58,403 nucleotides of DNA from CBDUXT01 sp965371245. Its GTDB lineage: Bacteria; Planctomycetota; Phycisphaerae; UBA1845. Every line of letters begins with the position of its first letter. Within the stretch, counting starts at the first letter, position 1. The DNA is taken from assembly GCA_965371245.1 (NCBI GenBank), contig CBDUXT010000027.1:1-58403 (forward strand), given 5' to 3'. Below, in pieces: positions 16,535 through 28,500 of the stretch. Position numbers and translations under genes: made by a program. Under the pieces are notes generated by a model. The model did not search any database and was not told the DNA's origin. It was given only the letters and a program-made list of their open reading frames with translations.

Positions 16535-16683
16535 TGTATGGTCAACCTTGAATCTGCGGGTTTGTTCGGTGGGTGGCCCACCTCTTTAGAGGTGGGGGAC
16601 TCGAATGGTCTCCGGATTCGCGTCCCCCACGGCTAAAGCCACGGGCCACCCAACCCACAGGTTTACGCGTGACGATGCACTAG
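16531..16683 (+). mobile_element. MITE-like 153-bp element, copy B
   Basis: A full copy bounded by CTAG on both sides, starting CTAGTGTATGGTCAACC and ending in the reverse of CTAGTGCATCGTCACGCG. The outer 11 bases next to CTAG agree at 9 positions, so the ends are imperfect inverted repeats. CTAG on both sides fits a target-site duplication of the kind made by some IS5-group elements. The left CTAG supplies the TAG stop codon of the ExeA-like gene. Confidence 0.88.
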
Positions 16684-16886
16684 GAGGCGACGGCGCCAGG
16701 TCGGCGACGAGCCAACCGTTGGACGTCGGGCCTGCGGCGGTGTATCGGCGCCTCGGCTGTCGTCACCGCCGCCGAAAGTGCTGGAAACGCGTCCGCGGCA
16801 AGCAACCGCGGGCGCGATTCAAGTTTGCTGGAAGTGAAGCCCGATAACCCAAAGGCCAAGGCGCGCCTGGCGCTCGATGCGGAAGG
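16535..16886. other. Intergenic region between the ATPase gene and fliM
   Basis: The first 150 bases are the mobile element. The remaining 200 bases (16684-16886) should carry the fliM promoter, but I see no recognisable promoter motif and no gene. The last bases GGAAGG precede the fliM start. Confidence 0.5.
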
Positions 16887-17897
16887 ATGACGCTCGTGGC
16901 CGATGTCCTCGATCAAAGCGAAGTTGATGCCCTACTCGCCGCCGTGGAAACGGGTGGAGTCGAGTCGGCCGAGCAGGGTCCCGCCCGCGCCGCGCAAAAC
17001 CAAAAAGACGTCCATAGCTACGATTTCAAGCGCCCAGAGCGCGTCAGCAAGGAGCAGATGCGCGCGTTGGAGGGGATTCACGACTCCTTCGCGCGGAACT
17101 TCGGCGCGTCGCTGTCCGGCTTCCTGAGAACGATCGTCGAGATTCGCGTCGCCACGGCTGAACAGCTTACCTACAGCGAGTTCATCCACTCGCTGCCCAA
17201 CCCAACCAACTTCAACCTTCTGACCGCCGAGCCTCTGGAAGGGCAAATGTGCCTGGAACTCAGCCCACTGATCATCTATCCGATCATCGACCGACTCCTG
17301 GGCGGATCCAATTCGGAACTCTTCGTTCCCCAACGTCCGTTGACTCTGATCGAAGATCGACTCGTTGCACGCATTACGTCGCGGGCGCTGGCGAGCCTGA
17401 CCGAGTGCTGGTGCGCGTTGGTCGAGGTGAAGTTTGAAATCACCGAGTCGGAGAGCAACCCGCATCTGGTCCAGATCGTCGCGCCGAACGAGGTCGTCGT
17501 GGTGATCGGTTTTGAAATCAAGATCGGCGGGCGCGCCGGCACGATGAGTCTGTGCATCCCCTTCAACGTCATCGAGCCGGTGATGGGGAAACTTCTGTCG
17601 CAGGGCTGGCTGGCTTATCAGCGGCAGTCGTCGGCCGAGGACCAGTCGGATGAAATCGCTCGCGGCTTGAGTGCGACCGAAGTCGAGGTTACAGCCTATC
17701 TCGCCGAGACGACGATCACGATGGCGGAGCTCCTGACGCTTCGGGTGGGTGACATCGTTCAGACCACCAAGTCTCCCGACGGCGAATTGATTCTCCGCGT
17801 GAAGGGCAAGAACAAGTTTGCCGGGACGATCGGGCGCCACAAGGACAACCTGGCCGTCAAGGTCACACGACTCGCCGAGGTGGAAGAATCGCTCTGA
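16887..17897 (+). CDS. fliM: Flagellar motor switch protein FliM
   Basis: FliM is the middle component of the flagellar C-ring; it binds CheY-P and sets the direction of rotation. The 336-residue protein has normal length. Residues 6-20 (DVLDQSEVDALLAAV) form the CheY-P binding motif. The middle CheC-like domain runs from about 45 to 240, beginning YDFKRPERVSKEQMRALEGIHD and including NPTNFNLL. The C-terminal SpoA domain (VEVTAYLAETTITMAELLTLRVGDIVQ) contacts FliN. The ATG at 16887 has GGAAGG close upstream; a GTG at 16896 is an alternative. No other flagellar gene is adjacent, so fliM is isolated from its usual operon in this window. The organism is probably motile in at least one life stage. 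Confidence 0.97.
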   Translation: MTLVADVLDQSEVDALLAAVETGGVESAEQGPARAAQNQKDVHSYDFKRPERVSKEQMRALEGIHDSFARNFGASLSGFLRTIVEIRVATAEQLTYSEFIHSLPNPTNFNLLTAEPLEGQMCLELSPLIIYPIIDRLLGGSNSELFVPQRPLTLIEDRLVARITSRALASLTECWCALVEVKFEITESESNPHLVQIVAPNEVVVVIGFEIKIGGRAGTMSLCIPFNVIEPVMGKLLSQGWLAYQRQSSAEDQSDEIARGLSATEVEVTAYLAETTITMAELLTLRVGDIVQTTKSPDGELILRVKGKNKFAGTIGRHKDNLAVKVTRLAEVEESL

Positions 17898-17958
17898 GCG
17901 ATCCGCCATCGGACCCGCTGACGTGGCTCGCCACCGGTAGCCGGCGGATCAAGCACGG

Positions 17959-18001
17959 CCCGTTTCCGTCTGCCGGGTTCATCGCTGTTTTCGACACTTC
18001 C
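17959..18001 (+). repeat. 43-bp dispersed repeat (copy 2), convergent gene gap
   Basis: It is the counterpart of 7908-7950, with about 37 of 43 bases the same. It again lies between converging genes, here fliM and pilT. The shared position suggests a common terminator-like or repeat-insertion role. Confidence 0.65.
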
Positions 18002-18061
18002 CATGGCCAGAGACCGGGCTGGTCAGCGCGTGGGGTTCGCGACCAGGAACCGGGAAAGGCG

Positions 18062-19156
18062 TCAAGAGCCGTAGGAAATCGAATCGGGATCCTTGGCGAA
18101 TCGCCGGGCCGTCTCCGCCGAGATGGCGCCGGCCATCGCAAGCCTGTTCAGGTCGTCGTCCAGCGTCATCATGCCGTCACGCTTGCCTGTCTGAATGGCC
18201 GACTCGATCGAGTCGATCTTCCCCTGCTTGATGGCCGCTCGCACCGGTTGGTTGACGTGCATGATCTCCAAGGCCAACTGCCGCTTGCCCTCCTCGGTGG
18301 CCGGCGGGAGTAAATGTTGGCTGACGACCGAACGCAAACTCAGGGAGAGCTGCGTCCGCACGTCCTCCTGGGCGTCGTGGGGGAACAAGTCCACAAAGCG
18401 CGTGACCGCCCCTTTCGCGTCGCGCGTATGCAGCGTGGACAGAATCAGATGCCCCGTCTCCGCCGCGCTGAGCGCCATGCGGGCCGTTTCACGATCCCGT
18501 ATCTCGCCCAATAGCACCACGTCCGGATCCTGACGAAGCCCCTGCCGCAACCCGTCATAGAACGAATCCACATCCCGCCCGACCTCGCGCTGGGTCACCA
18601 CGGTTGAACTTAGGGGCCGATGCACGTACTCGATCGGCTCCTCGACGGTGATGATTCGGGCGCCGCCGCGGCGGTTGATCTGGTCGATCAGCGCCGCCAA
18701 CGTGGTCGACTTGCCCGAGCCGGTCACGCCCGTGACGATGACCAGCCCGTTGGTGTGGGCGATCAGCCGCTGGGCGAGCGCTTTGGGAAAGCCCATCCAC
18801 TCGAACGTCGGTATCTGATTGGGTACGTGCCGAAGGCTGGCGCACCACCGGGCCTGGGCCAAGTAGACGTTGGTACGAAACCGCTGCACCGTCTCGCCGT
18901 GGTCCACGGAGATGGAGAAATCGAGGTTTTTCTGTTCGCCGAATCGGTCACGGAGTCGCTCGGGAAGAACGGACTGGATCAGCGACAGCACCTGGTCCGC
19001 CGCGAGCGCCTCGCCGATGGGCTCGAGCCGCCCGTGAATTCGATACGTCACCGGGTAGCCGGGGACGAGGTGGACATCGGACGCCTCACGGTCCACGCCC
19101 GCGTGAAGAAGTTCGCGTAGATCGGACTTCGAATCCATGGGTGGCGCGTTGCTCAT
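18062..19156 (-). CDS. pilT: Type IV pilus retraction ATPase PilT
   Basis: PilT is the hexameric cytoplasmic ATPase that powers pilus disassembly and twitching. The 364-residue protein shows, in order, the N-terminal DREASDVHLVPGYPVTYRIHG domain, Walker A GVTGSGKSTT, the aspartate-box counterpart ITVEEPIEYVH, the Walker B region DPDVVLLGEIRDRET, and the histidine box STLHTRDAKGAVTRFVDLFP. The family C-terminal AIREGK element appears as AIKQGKIDSIESAIQTGKRDGM. Length and motifs match functional PilT rather than PilB, which is longer and has a zinc motif. It is a single gene here; no other pilus genes are adjacent. It converges on fliM. Confidence 0.95.
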   Translation of the reverse strand: MSNAPPMDSKSDLRELLHAGVDREASDVHLVPGYPVTYRIHGRLEPIGEALAADQVLSLIQSVLPERLRDRFGEQKNLDFSISVDHGETVQRFRTNVYLAQARWCASLRHVPNQIPTFEWMGFPKALAQRLIAHTNGLVIVTGVTGSGKSTTLAALIDQINRRGGARIITVEEPIEYVHRPLSSTVVTQREVGRDVDSFYDGLRQGLRQDPDVVLLGEIRDRETARMALSAAETGHLILSTLHTRDAKGAVTRFVDLFPHDAQEDVRTQLSLSLRSVVSQHLLPPATEEGKRQLALEIMHVNQPVRAAIKQGKIDSIESAIQTGKRDGMMTLDDDLNRLAMAGAISAETARRFAKDPDSISYGS

Positions 19157-19549
19157 CGTCCGCCATTATACACCGAGGCGCGGCCGTGGCTGCATGGCGT
19201 GCGACGGATTTCGAGCGGCCCATTTCGGGCGATCCAGGGAAACAATCAACTGTCGTATTCGCAAATCCCAGAGCAAGCCGCGGTTTCCGATGTCCGCGAA
19301 GTCTTTCTTGGAACCCGGACGGCGCCATCGCCCGAACTCACGGTTTCCGTTGAGACCGTCGCCGGACGCGCCGATTCAGCTCCAACCGGTCCGACGCGGT
19401 CTAGTGCATCGTCACGCGTAAACTTGCGGGTTGGGTGGCCCGTGGCTTTAGCCGTGGGGGACGCGAATCCGGAGACCATTCGAGTCCCCCACCTCTAAAG
19501 AGGTGGGCCACCCACCGAGCAAACCCGCAGATTCAAGGTTGACCATACA
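19157..19549. other. Intergenic region between the pilT start and the giant gene end
   Basis: The first 240 bases should carry the pilT promoter, which I cannot identify. The rest is the third mobile element copy. No gene is visible. Confidence 0.5.
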
Positions 19550-19553
19550 CTAG
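19401..19553 (-). mobile_element. MITE-like 153-bp element, copy C
   Basis: A full copy with CTAG at both ends (19401-19404 and 19550-19553), nearly identical to copies A and B. The right CTAG supplies the TAG stop codon of the giant minus-strand gene. In all three copies the same end, CTAGTGTATGGTCAACC, faces the 3' end of the adjoining upstream gene. Confidence 0.9.
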
Positions 19554-22500
19554 GGCGGACAGCCGTTTACGCTGGGGCCGCTGAAGGGATATTTCCGCCC
19601 GCCCGCCGCGTCCAGTGCCGCGGTGATGTCCAGGATGTCGATCTTGCGGTCCGGGCTGTCGAGCTTGGGGTCCGGGCTTCCGGGTGGCGGCGGTGGTCCC
19701 CGAAGGTCGGCCCGGGTCTTGATCGGCGCGCCGGGGCGATTCGGGAACTTGTCCAACACAGCGACAACGTCGAGCGCCACACCAACGCGGCCGTCCGGTG
19801 GACCACATGGAGTCGTCTTGCAGTTCTTGACGATGTCTCCCCATCGCGCCATCGGGATCTCCAATCCGGCCGAGAAGCTGCTTTCCGGCGGAGTTGGTTC
19901 GGCATCGCACCGTATGTCCACAATCTGAACCTCATAGACCGCATCGGGTGTCGTCAAATCGCTCGTAGTACTCGGCACGATCTCCCTCCCAAAGACGTTG
20001 ATGACACCCAGACAATCTGCGTCTTGGTTGCACGGTGCCCCTTGCTTGGCACCACCGACGCACTGGTTGTTGCACCCGCAAACGCCATGCCAATCCCCAA
20101 AAAACGGCTCACACTGGAGTTCGGCCGCAGCGAACCCGGGCTTGTTGGGGGCCTCGGACGCTGGTTTCGTTCCCGCGACTTCGGAGATCATCTCCGGTTG
20201 CCCCACCCACATCGTACGTCCCTGGGCAAAAGAGAAGTCGGAGGGCATGGATTTGAATGTGACGCGGATCGCTTGCATGCGCCCCGGTTCGCCCGCCGTA
20301 AACGAAATGTATCGGTTTTTCCTGAATTCGATCTCATCACTCAGGAAACGGATCAGCTCAGGCTGCGGTTGGGGCGGCGGCGCGAGCAGGCAAACCGTGT
20401 CGCACGCGTCGGGGATAGTGTTGGAATCCTGGTCAAACCCCCGCGCGATGTCACAGACGTCCGAGATCGCGTTCCCGTCGCAATCGACATCGACCAACGC
20501 TACGCCCACATCGATCGCGTCGATGTTGTCTGTGGGTAGCAGGCCGAGGGACTCGGCCGTAGCGAACGCCGAAGTCGTTTCCGTTCCGTCGAGCCTTGAG
20601 CGAAAGATGTCGGCCGGCGACAGACTATTGTCCAAGAGCGTCGGGGAGTTGGGGGCCAGCGAGAACAGTACGGAATCCACATTCTGTTCGCCACACGGCT
20701 CGGTGGCACAACCGGTCGCGCCCACGTCGGAGACGGCCAACGCATCAATCACGTCGTTAATCTGTAGCCCCAGTTGTTCTTTTGTCGCGAAGCGTCGTAG
20801 GTTGGCGAACTCAAGGTTGGGGTTCGCCGTGGCGTCGAAGAGGTAGATGGTGGCCTGTTCACCGATAAGCTGGGATCCACTCGCTGGCGTGAACGTGAAG
20901 TAGGCTCGGTCGCCCGGGAACGACGAGGTCTCCAGCGCCGCGATGTTGTCAGCGAGCCCGCGTCCTTCCTGCCCTACAGGGTCGATGGCGAACGGACCGA
21001 GCCCAACCGTGGTCTGGTCGGCGACCAGGCAGCCGCCATGTGCCTCGGTGCATTGTGGCGAGATGGGACCTTCACCGTTCCCGTCCCCGAACGCCCTGAA
21101 AGCACTCATGTAGACATCCGCCCCCGAACGATTACGAGGGGCAACGGGGCCGGGAGCGGACAGGTCCAAGCCTCCACACGCCGTTCCCTCGGACGCGTTA
21201 TCGACCGAGTAATATAGTACCGGCTCGGAGGAGGGGGCGCCCGCGTTGTTGGTCCCGTCTCGTCCGAACGAGAGGCTGTTGATCGCATCGCCGGTGACGA
21301 ACGGGGTCACGCCACCCGTTGATCCGATGAGTGCATCGACGCGGGCGTTCGTGTTGAGGAAGGAACCGACGAAGCCGCCGGGCGCTGCACCCAGGGCGGT
21401 GTAAACCGTTCGCGTGCGCTGCGTCGCACCGGCGTCCTTGTCGTCCTTTACGTGGTTGGTCGTGGCCGGCGGATTGATCAGAATTCCCTCCGTGGCGCCA
21501 TCCACGACAAAGGAGATAGAGCCGCCCAGGCCGACCGCGACGTCGCATACGTCCGGCGCGAGCGTGCCATCGCCTAGTCGAACGTTCACCAGGTAGCCGC
21601 GATGAACGCCGTCGGCATCGATCAGCGGAACGGCCGGGGCGCTCGTGTCGTTTTGGAATACGGACTGAACGGTTGGAAGACTCCAGTCGAAGTTCGGTGC
21701 GTTCGTCAGGTCGGCATCGAGGATCGCCTGAACGATGACCGGCGTCGGGTTCGTGAGCGTAAGCCCGGATGGAAGCGGAGCCGGTGGGGTCGCCACGGTG
21801 ACGCTCAAGAACAGGTTGAAGAACGTTTCGGCCGGGAAGTCCGCGCAGGTCCCCTGGGCTTCGCCTAGGCTCTCTTCGGCACCGAGCGTTAGCGCATCGG
21901 AACCGTTGGACAGGCTCAAAGTCTCGATCTCAAGATGCACCTCACGGCCCCTCCACGTGTCAAGATCTGCGAAGCCGCTCGGCATCACGCACGGCTCGCC
22001 GGTCGCTTGCGTATCCAACACGGCATCACCATGGAAATGCGGCTCACGTCGGGAAATCGTGGCGGGACCGGTAAGGCCCCCGATCATCGTGCTCGTGCCG
22101 TTGAGCCAGACGATCTTGAGGGCCGCGCCCAAGGAAGCCACAGGGTCGCTCACGGATTCGAACCCATCGGGTACCTCTGGGAAGTGGAACGACGAACAAA
22201 CGGACCGTCCGGCGGCGCAGACGAGCGTGGTTTCGTCAGGCACGTCATCCGGAGCAGTCTCACCATCCGGAGCAATCACGTCACAACTGGTTCCATCGCG
22301 GATGTCGCAGAAGTCAGGGATGGCGTTTCCGGTCGTGTCGTGACAGTCCGGGTCGATTGCCGAGCACGACAGGATGTCACACGAATCGGGAACCCCGTTG
22401 CCATCGCAGTCGTCACAGCAGGGGTCACCGCCGATACAGAGATCGCACTCGTCCGGGATTCCGTTATTCTGGCAATCCAGGCTGGTCGCGTCGGCAATGT

Positions 22501-25500
22501 CGCACGCATCGGGAACTCCGAAACCCTCATCGCCCATGTTGTGGCAGTCGATGCTCAGCCCGCAGGTACCCAGGTCGCTACAGAGCCTGCCGTTCACCGT
22601 GGCGACGCAACTCAGCGCGCAGGCGTTGCACACGCCGCTTCCGTCGCAGTCCTGCTCGTTCACGTCGATCTCACAGACGTTGAGCAGCCCGTCCCCGTCA
22701 CAGTCTCCGCAAGTGACCTCGTCATCATCGGCGCAGTCGCGGTTGTCGCAGAAGTCGGGGACGCGGTTCGGCTGGCAGTCCAGGCTGGGGTCGTTGTCAA
22801 TGTCACATCCGTCGGGAATGCCGTTGGGTTGGCAGTCCTGGAAGTCAGGGTTGCCCATCGCGCTGCTGATGTCGCAGGCATCGGGGATTCCGTTGTCGTT
22901 GCAATCGGGGTCGCAGACCACGTCGCCGGTACACGTCGCGTCGCACCCGACCTCGCACCCCTCGCCGGTCAGGCAGTTGCAGCCGGCCGAACAGGTCTCC
23001 ATCGTGTTGCTACAGATGCACGTTTCCGGACACCCGACGCACAACCGCGCGCAGAAGAACTGCGTGAACGGGGCCGGTGGAACCGCTGGTGATGACACCC
23101 GGATTTCGCATTCATCCGGAATCGAGTTACCGTTGCAATCAGCGCTGTTACCGCACGCCGTCACGCATCCGGGGAAGTCCTGGCACTGCGGCGTGTTGCA
23201 GGCGGCCGAGTCGAGGTCGCAGTCGTCCGGGCAGTCGTTTCGGTTGCAGTCCAGGGCCACCTCGAACGTCACGCAAGGGGCCGAGAGGGTGAACGGAATC
23301 GAGTCCTCCTCCTCCGATCCTTCGGTGTCGATGATCAACATGGAAACCTCCTCGTTCGCGTCCTCCTTTTCGATAACGACGTCGAAACTTCCGCCCCCGG
23401 CTCGATTGGAAATGTCCATGACGAACGTGCCGAGGTACGCAGGCGCCGCGATTCCGCTCTCGCCCGGGTCGGCCACACCCGCGATCTGAATGTCGGCGCA
23501 GTTCGTTAGTAGGAAGCGAGTCTCCGCTGCGAAATAGATGAAGTCGAAGTCGAACTCTCCGCCGGTCGTATGAAGAATCTCGATGCCGATGGGATCTTCG
23601 CAACACAACACGCGAGCTTCCGGGGCGCACGTGCCAAGACACGCCGACCCGTCTCCGGCGCATGTGCCTACCCCTGTGTCGCAAACGCCGAGATTGCTGA
23701 CGCACCTCGAACCATCCGGACAGTCTTGCGCGGACACGCTGCAAGCGCCGCGGACACTCTGGCACGTTGCGCCGCCAACCGAGACGCAGCACGGCGACTC
23801 ATCGGGGAGTTCTCCAACATCGCACGTGCCTGCGTCGCAAACTCCAAATGAACAGTCGCCCGCCCCAACCGTGCAGGTCGTAGCCGGATCACCGAGGCAA
23901 AATCCACGACCGTCACTGGCTGATACATTGACCTGCGCTTGATAGGCGGCCAGCGCGGGCGCATCATTGATAAAGACGTCAAGGACCAGCGAACCCGCAG
24001 ACGGCAACACCCGACGAGGGGCGGCCGCCGGGTTCCCGGCTAGATCGAAGAGAGAACACGTCAGCGCCGGTGTAGGTCCGGCAAAGGCCTCATCGGGTGC
24101 CGTTGCTGCCGATGGGATCACTCCGCACGGTGGCGGTCCGGGGTACGGCCGTCCCGTGAAGGCCCGCAGATCAGCGAGAACATCGCGAATGCTGACATCC
24201 CGATCCGGGACGGCCCGCATAAGATCGACCCGGGGCAAAGGAACGGCATCAGGTTCCGCCTGGTACGAATTGAGGATCGCAAGTATGTCCAGTATGGTCG
24301 TCTGTCCGTCAGGCACGGTGGGGTCACCGGGGCCGGCGCCGACCACATCTCCCCATAAACCCGGCCCACTCACGGAGAACGTCGTGGGAAGCTCGAGCGG
24401 CACGGAGAATTTTGTCTCATCGCCGAAGCACGACTCCGCAATTGCACGAATCGAGTACCGGGCCGCCGGAACGATTCCGAGATCGGCCACATGGATCACC
24501 AGCTCCGACCAGTTGCGAAACACCGGCTCGGTCGAAAGGGTCGAAATCCAGAAGGCTTGCCCGTTATGCACCACCCTTTCCGGTTCGCCGACGTACCACG
24601 TCGTGCCCTCGCACACGGTCGCCGCGCATGTTTCCCCCACCAGGCAACCGATGACCGGACGGCAGATCACGCCGGACCCGTCGCACCGGCGGTGCTCGGT
24701 CAGTTGAATCTCCAGCGCCGTGCAGCTATCGGGATTGTTCGGCCTGAAGCCAAGGTACCGGTTCTTGGGCACGTAGCAGACACCGCCGATGCAGGAGGTG
24801 ACGCCCGGGCAATCGAGGTCAACGAGGCACGGACCGAAGCCGCCGTCCTCCGCAAGCGGTGCGGGAGCGGCCACCGTACACGCCTCGCATGCGTCGTCGC
24901 TTCCATTTCCATTGTTATCCCCGACGCAGTCGCAGACCGAGCTGCCGACCATGTCCTTGCAGGCGGCCCGCGTGGTCAGCGTGCATGTTCCCGACACGCA
25001 GCAGCCGACCTCTTCACAGGCGTCATTGATCGAGTTGTTGTTGTTGTCACCGGCGCAAGCCGCGATCCCCGTACCGCCGCCCGCGATGCACGCGTCGGCG
25101 TCAACGGGCGAGGAACAGGTTCCGTCGAACTGGCAGCAGGCATTCGTGTTGACGGTGATCAGCGCCGGCTCGATACCGGCCAGCGGGATCACCGCGCTGT
25201 TCGCATCCGTAAGCATGGTTTCCGAGACCGCCGTTACCGGTCCCACCGTAAACGTCCCCGAGGCATCGAGAGGAACGTCGAGAACCAGCGTGCCGAGATA
25301 GCGGGGCTCGCCGGGGTCGGTGACGCCGGACCCGCTTTGGGCGGCGGCTCCGAAACGAACGTCCGACCCAACAAGGTCAACACCGCCGAGGTTTGCGACG
25401 CCGCTGAACACATAATCAGACCGTTGATTAAGAATAAACCCGGGCGGGCATCGTCCTCCGACGCATGGGGCGCCTATACAGGTGTCGGTGGGAACGACGT

Positions 25501-28500
25501 TGGAGCACTCGCTATCCTGCGTGCAAAGCGCCCCCGTGAAATTACACGCACCGCCGAACGCGCTCACGCAGTCCTGGCCGGTTGCGCACGCCTGGTCAAC
25601 CCTGGCGAGCACACCCTGAAGCCCGCTGGCAAAGCCCTGCGAATCGATGGCTGTTTCCCAGGCCCTTAACGTGGGGAAGCCGTCCATATCGACGTCCCAG
25701 CCGGCGACCATCAGGTCCAACACCACCTGCTGCCCTCCGCCGGTAAGGGTGATTTCGCTCCCCGTCGCGTCCAGCGTGTGCGTGCCGCTGGCGCGGACCG
25801 GCACGAGGGAAACCACGGCCGTGGCGGGCGGCGGGGGCGGCACGAACTGACACGTCGGCCCGCAAGTGAAACCGTCCGGTGGGTCACACGCTTCCCCGGT
25901 ATCGACGACGCCGTCGCCACACCTTGGGTTCGTGCAGTTGAGTCGACAGGCGTCGGGCACGGTGTTGGAGTTGGAAGAGCCGTCATCGCACTCTTCCCCC
26001 GGGTCCGGTACCCCGTTACCGCAGACCGGCTCGTTCGTGCAATTGGAAGAGCAGCCGTCGCCCGAGACGGTATTGCCGTCATCGCACTGCTCGCCGGGAT
26101 CCGGGGATCCGTTGCCGCAGAGGGGTGGGGGGGCGACACAGACGCCCGTGCCGTTGGCAAGAAAGGGACACGGCGTCGTCGGATCCACCGGCGCGAACGG
26201 GAACGGGGCTCCACTGAAGGCGTCCAAGGCCCTGGTCACGTCGACGATGGTGATCTTGCCCTCAACGGGATTCGGGCTGATGTCGGCCCGGGCCTTCTTG
26301 GGCGCGGTCGGCACATTCTTGAACTTGTCGAGAATCGCCACGACGTCGAAACTGACGCTCACGTTTCCGTCCGGCGCTGACCAAGTCTGGTCGATGCCTC
26401 TGAATGAGCCGGCCACATCGCCCCAGGCTGAGGTAACCAGCACAGCCGTGCTTTCCGGGCGAAAGCTATCTACCTCACAAAGATTGCACGAACTATCCAC
26501 GACGGTGATTTCGTAGGTTGCACCAGGAACGATCTGGGGACCACTGACATGGATCGTGCCAAAGGAACTCCATTGCGTAAAGGACGCCGAGGAGAGACTG
26601 CACTCAGCCTGGGCCGCCGTGAACGTCGGCGGTGTTGCATCATCCTTACCGCCCAGTTCACTGAGCTCCCTCGGGGCGCCGACCCAGAAGGTGGACTCGA
26701 TCCAGAGCTCTAATCCGATGGGCGCAGTGATGATCTTGATACGGATCCCCTGGGTCTGACCTGGGTCACCCGCGGAAAACGACAGGTATCGGTTCTTGAT
26801 GCTGGCAACCGTGCCACCGGAGGAGTTGACCACGTGCTCGATCACCGGCGGGCTCGACAGCTTGCAGGCGGCGGGCTCACAATCGACGTCGAGAAGGCCG
26901 TTGCCGAAGTCGCCGGCCCAGCCGCCTACGCGGACGGTCCAGCACCAGCCGTTTTCCGTAGATCGCTCAAGGAAGCCCGCCTGACCGGTGACGTTGCCGT
27001 TGCAGTTCTCATCGGCGCCCACGCCGTCCAGGAACTGATTGCTCGTTCCCGGGCATACGCAGGTCGTCGGATTGGCGGGATCACGGTACAGCGCAATGAC
27101 CGAGTCGAAGCCGCCGTTGTCCACGCCCGTCGGGCAGGCACTGGCGACCAAGCGCCCCGTGCAGGTTGCGATGTAGTGGAACCACACGCTGTTGTTGATG
27201 GCCGTCTCGCCGAAATCGGTCAAGACCGTCGGCGATCCGTCGGACGGCGCACAGGTGTTGTCGAACGAGAAGAGGCCGTTACCGATGAGCTTCGCCCCGT
27301 TGCCCCCGGGCGGCGGCGCGGTGTCGTCGCACGTAAGCAAACAGCCGGTGCAGCCATCGAACGGGTCGGTGTCGTCCCCGTCATCGCACTCCTCGCCGAC
27401 TTCAAGAAGCCCGTTGGGCGCACCGCCGTTGCAGACGCTTCCAAGCCCCGCGATCGCGCCGGCCGCGAGGCAGAACTGGCCCTCCTGTTCGGGCGGTGCA
27501 AAGTCGGTGCAGGCGCTGCCGCCGCGGAAGTCCTGAGCCGGAAGGTTGCCATCGTTTGCGTTCGTACCGCCGATGCAGGCACGAAGTGTCTCCGGCGTAC
27601 AAGTCTGGTCGAAGCAGTCCCAGCACGACATCGTGTCTTCCTGGGGATCCGGCTGGGTAAAGTCGAGCGGCCCGCCCCCTTGACCCAGGCAGAAAGCGTA
27701 GTCAACCGGACGGGCACTGCCCTCGCGCAGATAGCCGCTTCCGGCGCCCTGGTTCGGACGATCGTTGGTTCCCATCATGGAGAACTCGTCTCGACCGGCC
27801 TCGAGGAACATCTGCCAGCTCCACACGCAGGTGTTTCCCTCGGGCTCGTCGGTGTTGTTGGCGATCTCCAACCAATGCCGAACACCTTGAACCAGGCCGG
27901 TGAACGGCGGATCCAGGATGACCGAATAGCCGACGGCGTCACCCACGCCGTTGGGTCCCGCGCCCACCTGCGGACCTCGCAGGAGATTGAAGTTATCGAC
28001 TTGTTGTTCAAAGACTATCGCCCCTGGGAAGCCGCCGTCATCCGCGTAGACGCGGATTCGGAACTTGTCGATGACTTGCCCATCACAATCCGCGCCGTCG
28101 TCCGCCTGGTCGGCGTAGTGCCCCCAGAAACAGATCGTGCTGAGTGTCCCCCCGTTCGGGACGAAATCGTCGGCGACGACAACACCGTGCGGCGCCATGT
28201 CGAGATCGCTGGTGTTCCAGTTTCCGGGGAACCGCCCCGGCGGGGCTTGGCAGTTATTCGTCCCCAGAATGGGGCAGATGGGGCACGGCGGGATCGGGAA
28301 GTCGCAGAACTCACCACCCTGGAAGGCGCCGCCGATCTGATCACAAAGCGCCTGATTCATGCACGTCAGCGGGCTGAAAGGATCACATGGCGTGCCCGGA
28401 AAGGCTCCATCGAGGCACTCACCCGGTCCCTGACAACAGGAACCGATGTCGCAGGCACCGAAAAAACAAGAACGGATTGGGTCGGCGTCGGGTGGCAAAG

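Noticed and set aside
19246..19479. Short frames starting MVSGFASPTAKATGHPT at several places
   Set aside because: The same peptide appears at each copy of the 153-bp element because the element happens to have an open frame; it has no ribosome site and the elements are better explained as hairpin DNA.
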